Translations under genes and position numbers: made by a program
The notes under the pieces: model-generated
The model's database searches: none
The model's input: the letters and a program-made list of their open reading frames with translations, nothing else
What the model was told of the DNA's origin: nothing
Shown: positions 25,501 through 34,115 of the stretch, piece by piece
How the letters are laid out: every line of letters starts with the position of its first letter
How positions within the stretch are numbered: the first letter of the stretch is position 1
Assembly: GCF_001854475.1 (NCBI RefSeq)
Contig: NZ_MNAN01000026.1
Location: forward strand, 466,413-530,412
DNA from: Pseudoalteromonas byunsanensis
GTDB taxonomy: Bacteria; Pseudomonadota; Gammaproteobacteria; Enterobacterales; Alteromonadaceae
Direction: 5' to 3'
DNA length: 64,000 nt

Positions 25501-25998
25501 TGAACTAGAAATACCGTCATGGGCATTGGATGACGCTTCCCCCATAATTATAGCGTTGATGTTGGTTTGAGAAATATATTGCCATATCCCAACGTTGACA
25601 TTTTTTGTTGCAGTTCCTCGGTTATGTCTTCCCCACTCAACAAACCCTGAGCCTGCATATTGCTGCTTACGCATTTCACGCAGTGCATCAAACTGGGCCT
25701 TAGTCATCACCTCAGGGTGTGGGTTGATTTTTTGTGCCTCACCAATCAGGCTTGGCAAAGTATCAACTTGATAGCTTTGACCGTTTAAGTCTTTTAAGGT
25801 GACTTTACCGGTTTTGGTTTGCCAATCATTAATCGCCTGATGGTTGTCTTTGATAAGCGTATGAGTTGCAGCCATATTTTGGGCAACGGTGTCGATTTCC
25901 GTTAACCCTGCGGTGATCTCACCGGTTAGCTTAGAATATTCGGCGGTCTGTTCGGCCACCAGCTTATTAATATCGGCAATTTTTGATTCTAAAGTCAT
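22540..25998 (-). CDS. giant tail fibre, paralogue A
   Basis: 1152 aa; AAGGAA before the ATG. Same organisation as the 19008-22247 protein: heptad-like stalk (ADINKLVAEQTAEYSKLTGE), conserved 'NHQAINDWQTKTGKVTLKDL' block, beta-rich variable centre, conserved 'FDSLPWVDIIGHPERIAETF' block and conserved end 'DLNGNTMKVFCHHTLLPLGI'. It is encoded 9 bp after collar protein H3. Probably the main adhesin of module 3. Tandem paralogues with common ends point to duplication followed by replacement of the middle. Confidence 0.75.
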   Translation of the reverse strand: MTLESKIADINKLVAEQTAEYSKLTGEITAGLTEIDTVAQNMAATHTLIKDNHQAINDWQTKTGKVTLKDLNGQSYQVDTLPSLIGEAQKINPHPEVMTKAQFDALREMRKQQYAGSGFVEWGRHNRGTATKNVNVGIWQYISQTNINAIIMGEASSNAHDGISSSLYPKVLVDNVIHHVSKVAHASTQNLLKFPPAPDGSKTYDSAKGILTEHDSPASAFEGQFVNGSLRLGDTTGWKTYSTSSELSIVDGSLQSVSTGNQYPAAAINEVGLNFPVGTRVRFEFSVTSGQVKTLRYSSSNLGHQNIKTLLTDKGMGRYTVEYIADHSAHYIWFEHDNAPGNVLQINNVSAMPVTEQVVTSRKDLVFLESWHEKIADKDVVYPLGNVQYGASAYEGITLANTLVAQGYSAFGQWDSSTKGYGVKWSTLSDVNRVKFLKNPQHNIYYDPEAKAYIQVRYRIRVVEGKGDNWTPNTVRANFDAVIMGYRYGPNAERIAVRGARINNEDYSVDGNNFYHNKAWTSLPTANINAEADAHVWIQRNFGEYVSHNNTARAVPIALVQRLNQGVFHPVYNPSGTASPAIKSVNGTVTSTTSLSGILNGSNITSALECFVQSADYGEPFRVGRYGETGKIGFSSGYNGIRPWSDKYHDTIYSGQVEDLRLNANKQDVNQLREETIRKAVAGTLRGKDSNLFTKIEKFISFTKQSNTRYQGTSSVNPSPWRLIFNVSDSSIGATSKGFNGYKTGRHKPNGSWVLYKGDNGKELISASIVHGAYENNEHYFLPWIPDDVNGSVITPQRQMAMDEIDSLFPIGTKIDVYLIDAVELSAEFDSLPWVDIIGHPERIAETFPDGVVGQWIPQLPNGGSQDFKLNRKASQPLTWAMSLDDGSSWSSGSLAINSTKNAYVSPVEAARVQLIYYCADAGFTAPAVNSQVLGAVGDVWLGNDARSNFGARLQQSLTSSIATTVSYTSNTYVPLNAKNLLDEKLIKDEFPQHAVPPSLGGVKGAYACKALPSITNYRGLLYMQFHGAQLQLDNIEPTLVLGSDKVGLVDDKAYIKIATSHMQGVYQKVRNFGTSSYDSYLQAGDLVADQHGNMVSVATGLVHYRKVTITNWGDDQTIPVIDNENVKTDLNGNTMKVFCHHTLLPLGIASH

Positions 25999-26007
25999 AT
26001 TGATTCC

Positions 26008-26556
26008 TTATAAGCCAGCTTTTCGAAGGCGTAAATTGAGCAGCATATTTTGATGTGCTTGTTTAATGAGGTTTTTACTTTGCAGGGTTTGTGCGTAGGT
26101 CATGGTAAGCAGCTCTTCGGTTAGAAAGATATTGGCGTTGTTAACCCCGACCGAACAGGTCACATTTTGGCTGGGTAAAGTCGATACATTGAGGGTAAAT
26201 ACTTCCAACCAAGCCGCATCGGCGGCCTTGTAGTTCAGCTGCTCGTTGGCGACACTGTAGAGCGCCACTAAGGTGGAATCTGACCAAATACCCACTTCTT
26301 TGACTGGGTATTCACTCGGGCCGTCGAATAAAGCACTAAAGCGCAGTTGGTTGCTGTTTAAAATCTCTGCACCACCAATGAGCACTTTTTGTTGCTCGTT
26401 GCGCAGCGCAGTTTGGGTGGCACTGGGGGTATAGCTTTGATCACCCGCCGATACATGGGTGATTGCCATGCTAATACCCTGTTGCGAGGCACTGAGTAAC
26501 TTACTCAGGCCTTGCTCAGTCCACACTACAGGGGTAAATGTGGTTGGGTTGCTCAT
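26008..26556 (-). CDS. tail-collar fibre N-terminal-type protein H3
   Basis: 182 aa from the ATG at 26556. 'WTEQGLSKLLSASQQGISMA ... HVSAGDQSYTPSATQTALRN ... YPVKEVGIWSD' is the same attachment pattern as the proteins at 8941 and 37902. It is short and has no fibre body, so it probably bridges I3 and giant fibre A, which starts 9 bp downstream. The 99-bp gap upstream (26557-26655) holds a GGCCGGCC palindrome and nothing else noted. Confidence 0.75.
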   Translation of the reverse strand: MSNPTTFTPVVWTEQGLSKLLSASQQGISMAITHVSAGDQSYTPSATQTALRNEQQKVLIGGAEILNSNQLRFSALFDGPSEYPVKEVGIWSDSTLVALYSVANEQLNYKAADAAWLEVFTLNVSTLPSQNVTCSVGVNNANIFLTEELLTMTYAQTLQSKNLIKQAHQNMLLNLRLRKAGL

Positions 26557-26655
26557 AGTTTGTTCCAATAAAGGTTGGCAACTTAATTCAGTTGCATGAT
26601 GACAAAGGTAAGAAAACGCTAGCTAAAGTCAGTGAAGATAGGCCGGCCGTTGAAA

Positions 26656-27591
26656 TTAACTGGATGACGTGCCGTTGAGGTTTAACCGGCCAAAGTTTAA
26701 GCGCCCTGTACTGGCACCAGAAAAGGCAAGAGATGGTACATTCAATGTACGTACGTGGTTAACCTGTACGCGACACAGTTGTTGCGATTGCCACTGCGCG
26801 TTTTGCCAGCGATCATGCCACGGGCCAAGCCACACTCGTTGCGCAAGCGTTCGCTGATAAGCGTGAATGCGACCATGCACCAAAGTTGTCGGTAATTTGG
26901 AAGGCTCACTGGTGGTTAAGCAGTAGCGACCCTCTTCTAACTTATCTAGGTGTTCACTGATCTGGCTGCGTTTGCGCTGATGACCAAAAGCGATTTGCTC
27001 TGGGCTGGCATCATGGGTTACCTGCAAGGTACGACCAAAACTGGCCTTAACCAATTGATTGTCTTGATGAGTAAACACCACACCAGAGTAATCACTAAGA
27101 ATATGGCCAAATCTACATCGTGGCCCTGATAGTGTCTGGTTACGAATATCGTAATCGTGATAAACACGTGTCAACTGGCTACGTGCTGGGGCAGATAACT
27201 GCGCGAGCTTAACCACTTTGGCCAACCTATCATCACCGGGGATATCGCCGCTGTCTATTTGATAGGTGTAATAGTGTCGCTCTGGCGGTGTATTTTCTAT
27301 TTGAGCTTTATTCAACTCGAGCCAGCCGAGCGCCGTTGTTAAACTTTTCGGCGTACCGCGAATTCGCTGCCATGCGATACCATCTTTGAGGGTTTTCCTT
27401 AAGTCCTGACTATAGGGCAAAATGCTTTCAAGGCCATACTCCCACACTAACCACATGAGCTGCGCATCATGTGGATGCGCTTTGTTACTGGTAAGCTGCT
27501 TAATGGCATTACTATATTCATCGACCGAAAACTGGCTGCGTAAGCCTTTTAGTTGCAGCGGACTATGATTGGGGGGTAACAGTTGTTGCAT
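26656..27591 (-). CDS. baseplate protein gpI-like, copy 3
   Basis: 311 aa from the ATG at 27591 (GAGG 5 nt upstream; an in-frame GTG lies one codon earlier). The gpI core is recognisable but the most diverged of the four: 'SVDEYSNAIKQLTSNKAHPH', 'WEYGLESILPYSQDLRKTLKDGIAWQRIRGTPKSLTTALGWL'. A long C-terminal extension ends 'LPSLAFSGASTGRLNFGRLN', comparable to the extensions of copies 1 and 4. It is preceded closely by J3. Confidence 0.75.
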   Translation of the reverse strand: MQQLLPPNHSPLQLKGLRSQFSVDEYSNAIKQLTSNKAHPHDAQLMWLVWEYGLESILPYSQDLRKTLKDGIAWQRIRGTPKSLTTALGWLELNKAQIENTPPERHYYTYQIDSGDIPGDDRLAKVVKLAQLSAPARSQLTRVYHDYDIRNQTLSGPRCRFGHILSDYSGVVFTHQDNQLVKASFGRTLQVTHDASPEQIAFGHQRKRSQISEHLDKLEEGRYCLTTSEPSKLPTTLVHGRIHAYQRTLAQRVWLGPWHDRWQNAQWQSQQLCRVQVNHVRTLNVPSLAFSGASTGRLNFGRLNLNGTSSS

Positions 27592-27598
27592 CACTACC

Positions 27599-28435
27599 TC
27601 ATGTGCGTAATGTGAGCGTTATATTCCCCGGCACAGCACACTGGGCATGGCTCATTTTTTGTAAACCCGAAGGGCTGTGAATATCAACATGCCGCACCCC
27701 TTTTTTATGCAGCTGAGCGGCTATCCAACTGGGCGCTAAATCCCACTCCAATCGTGCTTGCTGTTGCCAAGCGGTACGAAGGGCGCTTTCTAGTTCATCA
27801 AACACCGAACGTGGCGTGTCATCTTGGAGATAAACATCTGCTGTGACGTCAATCTCAACCAATTGCGCCGAGTTAATCTCGAGTTTGTCAGTCAACATTT
27901 TTACCGCATCATCGGTAACCGCTGTTTTTACTTTCTCAAGCGTTGCTGCAGCCTTGGTTAGGTCCTTAGCTAAGATGGTGATGATCACCTCGCCATTGCC
28001 AGGGCTAAATACCGACACATCGTTAATGTCGCTGGGCGCGGCATTAATTGCGTGATTGCGATAGTGCTCCGCACTGCCTGCGGTGCTGGACGCTATGGTA
28101 TTGTTTCGAATTCGTGTGCGATATTCATCATCAGACTCGTTCGCCACACGTTCTACGCCATAAAAAGCACCTAAGTGCTCTAAATCAGTGCTTTTAGCAA
28201 ACGCCAGTAAATTTGACTGCGCCGCTTCGTTGATCCTTTGGCGTAGTAATAGTTCTTGATAACTCTCTACCTGCAACCAAACATTAAGGGGATCACTTTC
28301 AAGTTCAAGCGCCTGAGCAAACTCAGGCGCCAGCGAGATAAAACGCGCTTTGCGTGTTTCATAAATATCTTCAAAAGAGAGTGATTCGATAATGTTGGGG
28401 TCAGGGAGTTTGCTTAAATCGATATGGGTACTCAT
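27599..28435 (-). CDS. baseplate wedge protein gpJ-like, copy 3
   Basis: 278 aa; AGGAG 8 nt before the ATG. MSTHIDLSKLPDPNIIESLS, then 'ESYQELLLRQRINEAAQSNLLAFAKSTDLEHLGAFYGVERVANESDDEYRTRI' is a clear Baseplate_J pattern. The C-terminus (VRHVDIHSPSGLQKMSHAQC) differs from copies 2 and 4 and is nearer to copy 1 in the N-terminal half. It leads module 3, the giant-fibre and DUF4815 module. Confidence 0.88.
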   Translation of the reverse strand: MSTHIDLSKLPDPNIIESLSFEDIYETRKARFISLAPEFAQALELESDPLNVWLQVESYQELLLRQRINEAAQSNLLAFAKSTDLEHLGAFYGVERVANESDDEYRTRIRNNTIASSTAGSAEHYRNHAINAAPSDINDVSVFSPGNGEVIITILAKDLTKAAATLEKVKTAVTDDAVKMLTDKLEINSAQLVEIDVTADVYLQDDTPRSVFDELESALRTAWQQQARLEWDLAPSWIAAQLHKKGVRHVDIHSPSGLQKMSHAQCAVPGNITLTLRT

Positions 28436-28510
28436 CGATCAGACTCCTAAGGTTTGACTCAACCAATGGTTAAGGGCTGAAATACTGTGTGTTTATAAAA
28501 CTGAATTAGT

Positions 28511-29041
28511 TTATTGTGGTACGTAAGCATCGAATTCAAGCGCTTCAAAGACAAAGCGATATGATGCACCAATGCGCTCAAGCCCCGCATTGAGTCGCTG
28601 CGCGGTAATTAGATAGTTGCCACTGAGCTCAAAACAACCTTGCATAGTGAGTACTCCATTAACGACATTTGCCACAAAACGCATGTCATCCACCGGTTGC
28701 TCTGCGTTAACAACCCGTTCGACCATCACCATTAACTGGGTATCTGGCAAGTCGCTCACATGGGCACTGAGCGTGAAGGCTTGACCTCTTGGCAACCACC
28801 AGATGTTACCCACCAACTGCGCATGTTCGCAGGCCACCTCGACATTTGAGAGCACCGCCTTCGACAAGCGAGGTTTAACTTGCTTACACCAACGGTCATT
28901 TCCCGCATACACCGCTACCTCATGCTCGTTTAGCTTTGGGGGGGCCATAGGTGTTGAACGGGCAGGACGAAAACTATCATGCTCTAAAACTTGCATTCCT
29001 GCATATTGACGCTGTTCATCATATAAATAAACTGTTTGCAT
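28511..29041 (-). CDS. tail-fibre chaperone-like protein, module 2
   Basis: 176 aa; GGAG before the ATG. The start 'TVYLYDEQRQYAGMQVLEHD' with 'APPKLNEHEVAVYAGNDRWC' is the typical N-terminal module of small proteins encoded directly after phage fibres. The C-terminal ~100 residues form a beta-domain (VACEHAQLVGNIWWLPRGQA; FVANVVNGVLTMQGCFELSG). It probably assists or caps the fibre at 29045. The 69-bp gap to J3 contains no obvious promoter or terminator. Confidence 0.6.
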   Translation of the reverse strand: MQTVYLYDEQRQYAGMQVLEHDSFRPARSTPMAPPKLNEHEVAVYAGNDRWCKQVKPRLSKAVLSNVEVACEHAQLVGNIWWLPRGQAFTLSAHVSDLPDTQLMVMVERVVNAEQPVDDMRFVANVVNGVLTMQGCFELSGNYLITAQRLNAGLERIGASYRFVFEALEFDAYVPQ

Positions 29042-29044
29042 TTA

Positions 29045-30448
29045 TTACTCCGCTATAATGCCGTATTTGAGATACGAACCATTTGGGCTTGGCATGTTCT
29101 CTAATACCATCTCTGTGTTTGGGTCAACCGTTAGTTCTGCAAAACCATTTGCTGTATGTAACACATCACCCTCAAAAAGTGGATTGTCAAACACCAAAGT
29201 CGCAGAGCTCAATATGGGCACTTTTAAATTGGTATTAGGGTAACTAATACCTGCAACTTGTGGTTGTAAAAATAGTTCGGTAAATCTTGCGCCTTGTGCG
29301 TAAACACCACCATTGTCAACCGTCAGTTCGGAGGAAATGCTTGATAATATATGGTTCACCGGATAGCCATTAACCCTGCTGCTGTCGACCTTGGGACCAT
29401 TATCATTGACTAAGCGCATCGCCGCCAACACCTGACCATGGGAGTTTGAATTATTTGTTTTTGTAGATAGGTAGGTCATACAAAACGCACTGTCTGTAAC
29501 AACCGCGGTAGTATCTAAATAACTGTTTGATACAGAGCCCGTATATGCATCAAATAAACTAAAATGCCCTCTGTCGACTAACGTATTTGTGCTCAATTCA
29601 CACGTTCGATAGTAAACGATTTCACGTTGTCGCCTATGAACAATAAATAAATGCGTGCTGTTAGCACAAAGTGACATGCCAGGAATAGCACTTAGCTCTT
29701 CCTCTTCGGGAAACGGAGATACCCCAGCGGCGCCACGGCCTCCAATCATCTGCCAACTAAGTCCATCTTCAGATTTGAGAAGGTTGGTCGTCACACTTTG
29801 CAGAGTCTTTGTAGCAGGGTTAGGAAACACAATATAAAAAGCGCTTCCAGCGTACAAAATTTGCATCCGCTGCATATAGCCTCTGAAGATTGAAGATGTC
29901 TCGCTGTATTTACTCTGGGGCAAGTCGGTAAAATGCTGCAAAGATATAAATTGCCAGCTCCGACCATGATCTTTAGACACCCTAACACCATAGCCACCAG
30001 GTTCTGTGGTACCTAACGCTACAAATGTTTGCTGTTCATCACTCGCACACCGTGTCCGAGAGAGAGTTAACACCGGCTCTGGTTCGCGATCAGGGAACCC
30101 ATGCGGTTGATAATTAACCCCATCAACACTGGTAAAATAATCTATACCTGCATCAGTGTGAATTGTACTTGACGCAAACCGGAGCAGTCCTTCATTGCCT
30201 TTTGTAGGCACCGTATTGTTGGGCTGAACAATATTGCTGTTGTTCAAATTGTTAAAGGTATAACTGCCATATGCCAACGTTCTGGGGATCAACTTCGATA
30301 ATTCAGGATAATTGGCGCGTTTCACCACTCGCCCATCCATGGGTAAAACGTTGTCTGGCATTAAATGATTTTTACTGTATTCAACTATTGTACCGACTGG
30401 CATCCCTAATGCGTTGGGTAAAGCGCTTACCGCTGTTGCTTCAGACAT
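29045..30448 (-). CDS. collar-domain fibre with Asp-box (BNR-like) repeats
   Basis: 467 aa. Residues ~15-60 are a phage tail-collar-like domain (GMPVGTIVEYSKNHLMPDNVLPMDGRVVKRANYPELSKLI). Residues ~155-235 contain Asp-box motifs, S-x-D-x-G-x-x-W (VSKDHGRSWQFIS) and a close relative (KSEDGLSWQMIG), as in sialidase-type beta-propellers. This suggests a glycan-binding or glycan-processing receptor domain; catalytic residues cannot be assigned by eye. The start overlaps the end of the upstream fibre by 8 bp, so it is coupled to it. Confidence 0.65.
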   Translation of the reverse strand: MSEATAVSALPNALGMPVGTIVEYSKNHLMPDNVLPMDGRVVKRANYPELSKLIPRTLAYGSYTFNNLNNSNIVQPNNTVPTKGNEGLLRFASSTIHTDAGIDYFTSVDGVNYQPHGFPDREPEPVLTLSRTRCASDEQQTFVALGTTEPGGYGVRVSKDHGRSWQFISLQHFTDLPQSKYSETSSIFRGYMQRMQILYAGSAFYIVFPNPATKTLQSVTTNLLKSEDGLSWQMIGGRGAAGVSPFPEEEELSAIPGMSLCANSTHLFIVHRRQREIVYYRTCELSTNTLVDRGHFSLFDAYTGSVSNSYLDTTAVVTDSAFCMTYLSTKTNNSNSHGQVLAAMRLVNDNGPKVDSSRVNGYPVNHILSSISSELTVDNGGVYAQGARFTELFLQPQVAGISYPNTNLKVPILSSATLVFDNPLFEGDVLHTANGFAELTVDPNTEMVLENMPSPNGSYLKYGIIAE

Positions 30449-33400
30449 ATTGTAGTTCCCATTGTTTTTCGCTGTTGAGAATAAAAGTTAAGGTACAATG
30501 CGTATCAAATTGCACCGAATCGTTTTCTATCATCTGACCTTTTTTAATCATCTTAATAGTTTCACTTGCTTCACCATGTACTCGAATGGTGGGCTGCGCG
30601 GCCATCGCTTTTGACACCACCACTGCGGTTCCTTGCGTTAAGTTCGTCACTGAGGGTAAATAGAAGGTATTGCTGGCTGTTATGTAATGTTTACCATTAG
30701 CATCCAATACCCCGTTAGAGATAACCGTTCGCTTTTCTGAGTGCTGTGAGATGTTCCCACTGTGGTAAACAGTTTGATTTTTATATGAAAACCCGCTATC
30801 GCTGACTTTAATGCCGCTGTTATATGGGTATTCTCCAGTTCCCATATACGCGTATGAGCCAGCTCCATTACCATTAGGGCTGTACACGCCTAAGCCGCCT
30901 ACTAGCTGCGCTCCTGTATTACTCCAAACACGAACGCCAATAGCATTTGGCGTATCAGCCAGTTTACAGTTCCAGCTACGCCCAAGCGTTGCAAATACAT
31001 CGCCTGCGAATGTCCCGCCCGTTACCTCTGCCGCACTGGGCTTGTTGCCTGTGTGGTAAACGCGTTGATTGTAGTTGGCACCTGCGTATAGCTCCCCTCT
31101 AACCTTTATACTGGCATTAAACCAGTGGCTCGGCCTATCCGTGTCATAATGACAGAAATCAGGGTTTTGCGAACCAATGTGAAGCGCACCAGAATTAGTT
31201 TGAATTTTGACCGAGTCGTTGCTTCCTTTTGCGAGCTGAGTTCTTGAGTTTTGCAAATAAATGCTACTGCGAAATTGCACCCAAGTTCTTTGGTAATGCA
31301 TTTTCATGGCCCAGTTATCGGGTATGTTGTCCTCCCCCAAGTTACCCATGCCGATATAGGAGTAGCCATTACCGATATAGCTAAGATGAAGTGATGCATC
31401 TCCATAAATGCGAGCCGACTCACCCAAGGAGATACCTGCGGCTTGTTCACTGTTATCACTCCCAACATTGGTGCTATCCAATGTCAGCCAAGGGTTGTTT
31501 TTAGTGATAGTGATGTCTGTATTTTCAGCTAATGCGCCTATTTCGCTTGGGGTGGGTTTATTGCTTGTATGATAAACGCGCTGGTCGTTAGAGGGCCCCG
31601 CATATATCTCGCCACTGACAAGAATATTTTTGTTAAACCAATGAGCTGATCTGTCCGTTTTATAATGACAATAACTGTAGTTTTGTGCGCCAATATCTAC
31701 AAAACCATAATTAGTTTGAAGCCTTAATGAGTTACTCGTCCCTTTACCTATTTTAGTTTCAGAGTCTTGTATGTGAATTGAACTTCTAAAACGCACCCAG
31801 CTATTTTGGTAATGCATTTGCATCGTCCAGTTATCGGGTATGTTGTCCTCCCCCATGCTGCCCATGCCAATATAGGAGTAACCATTGCCGATATAGCTAA
31901 GATGAAGTGATGCGCCTCCATAAACTCGACCTGACTCACCCAAGGAGATACCTGCGACTTGTTCGTTGATATAACTCCCAGTATTGGGGCTATCCAATGT
32001 CAGCCATGGATTGTTTTTAGTGATGGTGATGTCTGTATTTTCAGCTAATGCGCCTATTTCAGTCGGTGCAGGTTTGTTGTATGTGGTGTATGCATTTTCA
32101 TAAAAATCAAAGGGTTTTGCACGGCCACTTTTTTGAGTTGCTATCTGACAATAGAGACTGTAAACGTAATCAGAGCTGTGAGCAGTAGTGAAATGCGGCT
32201 TGCCATTGATAACAGAAACATTTGGCCGATTTGACGCTATTCCGTATGAGTAAATAACGCTCGAATTCCACTCACCATCTTCTTTGTGGAATCTGGCAAC
32301 TAAATTAGTCTGCGTCAATGTGTTTTGAGTCGTGCAAAAAACTAAAATATCCGATGCATCAGGCGGCAAATCTGGAAACTCACGCGGAGTGTTGTTGTTC
32401 ATGACTAAATCAAAAGAACGCGTCATAAAGTAGTCTGACTGATGACTCACCCTGTTGCCAAGGCCATGCATTACCATCTCTTGGCGTACTTTATTGTCTC
32501 CCGCTGCTGCAGCTTTCGGTGTAACAACTAAGTCCGCACTTTCCCCTGTGAGCACATCATCATCTTCGCAAAGTCGCTTATCAGTCAGTATGTTACTGCC
32601 GTTTAGCGCCATGGCATTTTCAAAAATGATTGAGCTATCAAAATCGAGTGAATCCGCAACTTCACTATTGAGCGCGATATTGTCCTTTATATCAAAATAG
32701 TCGAGGCCAAACGGTGTAAACGTCCCAACTCCATTGCATGTGACATAATTGTGCTCTGGCGCTGAAAAATGGAACTCAACACCACCATATTTTTTGCCGT
32801 TATACATAAACGTGCACAATTTTGCGGCGTTTTTATGCCCGATTGTTTTTATGAACCCCCTCATTCTATCTGAGTTGTACACATAGCCAACCGCCACATC
32901 TGCAATCACAGGGCTGATGATGTTATTAACTCTATGAAATGAGAGCCTGCAATGCGTCCATGAGTCCCAGCCCCATTTCGTAACCTTCAATTCGCACAAC
33001 GCGATTACGCTTCGTCTGAATGGTTTTGTTTGCACCTGACTAGACAAGTTCACAGCAATGTTTTTTGAGTGTGTGCGCGCCTCCAGCGGCATAATCGCGC
33101 GGGTGAAAATTTGCTCGCTCACCCACTCCTTGGTGGCATAGATCATCGACGGATCGATTTTCTCACTAAGAACCTGACCGTCAATAACATCAATAACGGC
33201 TTTAATCCCAAGTTCTGCGGCAGCATTGTCCGCTGAGGCAGGTTTGTAAGTTTCAGGATATTTAATGATGGCAAAGGCTTTACCGTCATCGGTGTAAAAT
33301 GCGGCTTCACGAACATAAAAGCCACCTTCACTGGCAGGCACAACTCCCACAACTTCCACCAAAGGTTGCTCTGGCAATTGTTTTAGATAATTAACGTCGC

Positions 33401-33560
33401 TGCGGTAAACAGGCTGGCGTAGGTCTGTGTCATGTTCAGAAATACTACCCTGTCCTACCGCAAACTCGCTCAGATGAATAGATTGTTTATTGGCAATGGC
33501 GGCCAGCACTTTTTCACGACCAGCAGCGGTTAGCTTGGTCCAATATTGTGTATTTGACAT
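30441..33560 (-). CDS. large tail fibre H2 with internal duplication
   Basis: 1039 aa. The N-terminal ~145 residues are a collar-fibre attachment domain (LTAAGREKVLAAIANKQSIH ... FYVREAAFYTDDG ... IDPSMIYATKEWV). Residues ~490-840 are two tandem ~170-aa repeats, each beginning '(T/S)EIGALAENTDITITKNNPWLTLDS' and containing 'GYSYIGMG' and 'CHY.TDR..HWFN'. The C-terminal part has a 'VYHSGNISQHSEKRTVISNG' fibre pattern. Module 2 therefore carries attachment and fibre in one chain, unlike modules 1, 3 and 4. Confidence 0.8.
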   Translation of the reverse strand: MSNTQYWTKLTAAGREKVLAAIANKQSIHLSEFAVGQGSISEHDTDLRQPVYRSDVNYLKQLPEQPLVEVVGVVPASEGGFYVREAAFYTDDGKAFAIIKYPETYKPASADNAAAELGIKAVIDVIDGQVLSEKIDPSMIYATKEWVSEQIFTRAIMPLEARTHSKNIAVNLSSQVQTKPFRRSVIALCELKVTKWGWDSWTHCRLSFHRVNNIISPVIADVAVGYVYNSDRMRGFIKTIGHKNAAKLCTFMYNGKKYGGVEFHFSAPEHNYVTCNGVGTFTPFGLDYFDIKDNIALNSEVADSLDFDSSIIFENAMALNGSNILTDKRLCEDDDVLTGESADLVVTPKAAAAGDNKVRQEMVMHGLGNRVSHQSDYFMTRSFDLVMNNNTPREFPDLPPDASDILVFCTTQNTLTQTNLVARFHKEDGEWNSSVIYSYGIASNRPNVSVINGKPHFTTAHSSDYVYSLYCQIATQKSGRAKPFDFYENAYTTYNKPAPTEIGALAENTDITITKNNPWLTLDSPNTGSYINEQVAGISLGESGRVYGGASLHLSYIGNGYSYIGMGSMGEDNIPDNWTMQMHYQNSWVRFRSSIHIQDSETKIGKGTSNSLRLQTNYGFVDIGAQNYSYCHYKTDRSAHWFNKNILVSGEIYAGPSNDQRVYHTSNKPTPSEIGALAENTDITITKNNPWLTLDSTNVGSDNSEQAAGISLGESARIYGDASLHLSYIGNGYSYIGMGNLGEDNIPDNWAMKMHYQRTWVQFRSSIYLQNSRTQLAKGSNDSVKIQTNSGALHIGSQNPDFCHYDTDRPSHWFNASIKVRGELYAGANYNQRVYHTGNKPSAAEVTGGTFAGDVFATLGRSWNCKLADTPNAIGVRVWSNTGAQLVGGLGVYSPNGNGAGSYAYMGTGEYPYNSGIKVSDSGFSYKNQTVYHSGNISQHSEKRTVISNGVLDANGKHYITASNTFYLPSVTNLTQGTAVVVSKAMAAQPTIRVHGEASETIKMIKKGQMIENDSVQFDTHCTLTFILNSEKQWELQYV
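31040..32090 (-). repeat. two tandem about 520-bp repeats in fibre H2
   Basis: The sequence around 'gctaatgcgcctatttc' and the following segment recurs about 510-520 bp apart, with long identical stretches (for example around 31320-31430 and 31820-31940). It encodes the repeated 170-aa fibre segment. Confidence 0.8.
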
Positions 33561-33578
33561 ATATAACTACTTGTAAGA

Positions 33579-34115
33579 TTAAGAAAGTGGAAAAATCGTG
33601 GTCATGGTTGAGGAGCAAAACACTCCTGTAGTAGCAACCCCCAAATTCCCCTGCAAATGCATTTGTATGCTGTAATCGACCGACTTGCGTTTAACGCTGT
33701 CTATTCTTCTGCGGGTTTCTTGGATTAAGGGTAAATCAATACCTTGATTAGAGACGTACACATCAACATGAAATGTTCCAGCCTCACGCATCGGGCTATG
33801 CTCAAACCACTCGGTGATCTGTGCCCCTAAGTTAAATGGTTGCAGTGCTTTGGTGATTGCATAGCGAGTCCCTAAGTGACGATGCTGATCAAAGCTGTTG
33901 GCGACCACCTGACGCTTTAAATCTAATGACCACTGCTCATCCCACTCTTGAACGCTCTGACTCCATGCAAGCCAAGGTAATAATGGCTCCGGACAAGTCT
34001 GTGGCGTCCATAACGTTGCAATATCCTCTACCCCATTGTTGAGCGACGTCAGTAACTGATTTGAGACTTGTTGCAAAGTACTTTGCAGTTCGCTACCTCG
34101 CAGAAGTCCACTCAT
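33579..34115 (-). CDS. baseplate protein gpI-like, copy 2 (short)
   Basis: 178 aa, the length of P2 gpI (176 aa) and shorter than the other three copies. 'DIATLWTPQTCPEPLLPWLAWSQSVQEWDEQWSLDLKRQVVANSFDQHRHLGTRYAITKALQPF' is the gpI core. The start overlaps the J2 stop (ATGA). It lacks the C-terminal extension of copies 1, 3 and 4, which fits with module 2 having its attachment domain on the fibre itself. Confidence 0.9.
   Translation of the reverse strand: MSGLLRGSELQSTLQQVSNQLLTSLNNGVEDIATLWTPQTCPEPLLPWLAWSQSVQEWDEQWSLDLKRQVVANSFDQHRHLGTRYAITKALQPFNLGAQITEWFEHSPMREAGTFHVDVYVSNQGIDLPLIQETRRRIDSVKRKSVDYSIQMHLQGNLGVATTGVFCSSTMTTIFPLS

Noticed and set aside
26631..26655. GGCCGGCC palindrome before H3 as a regulatory site
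   Set aside because: Only 8 bp, single occurrence, no promoter context.
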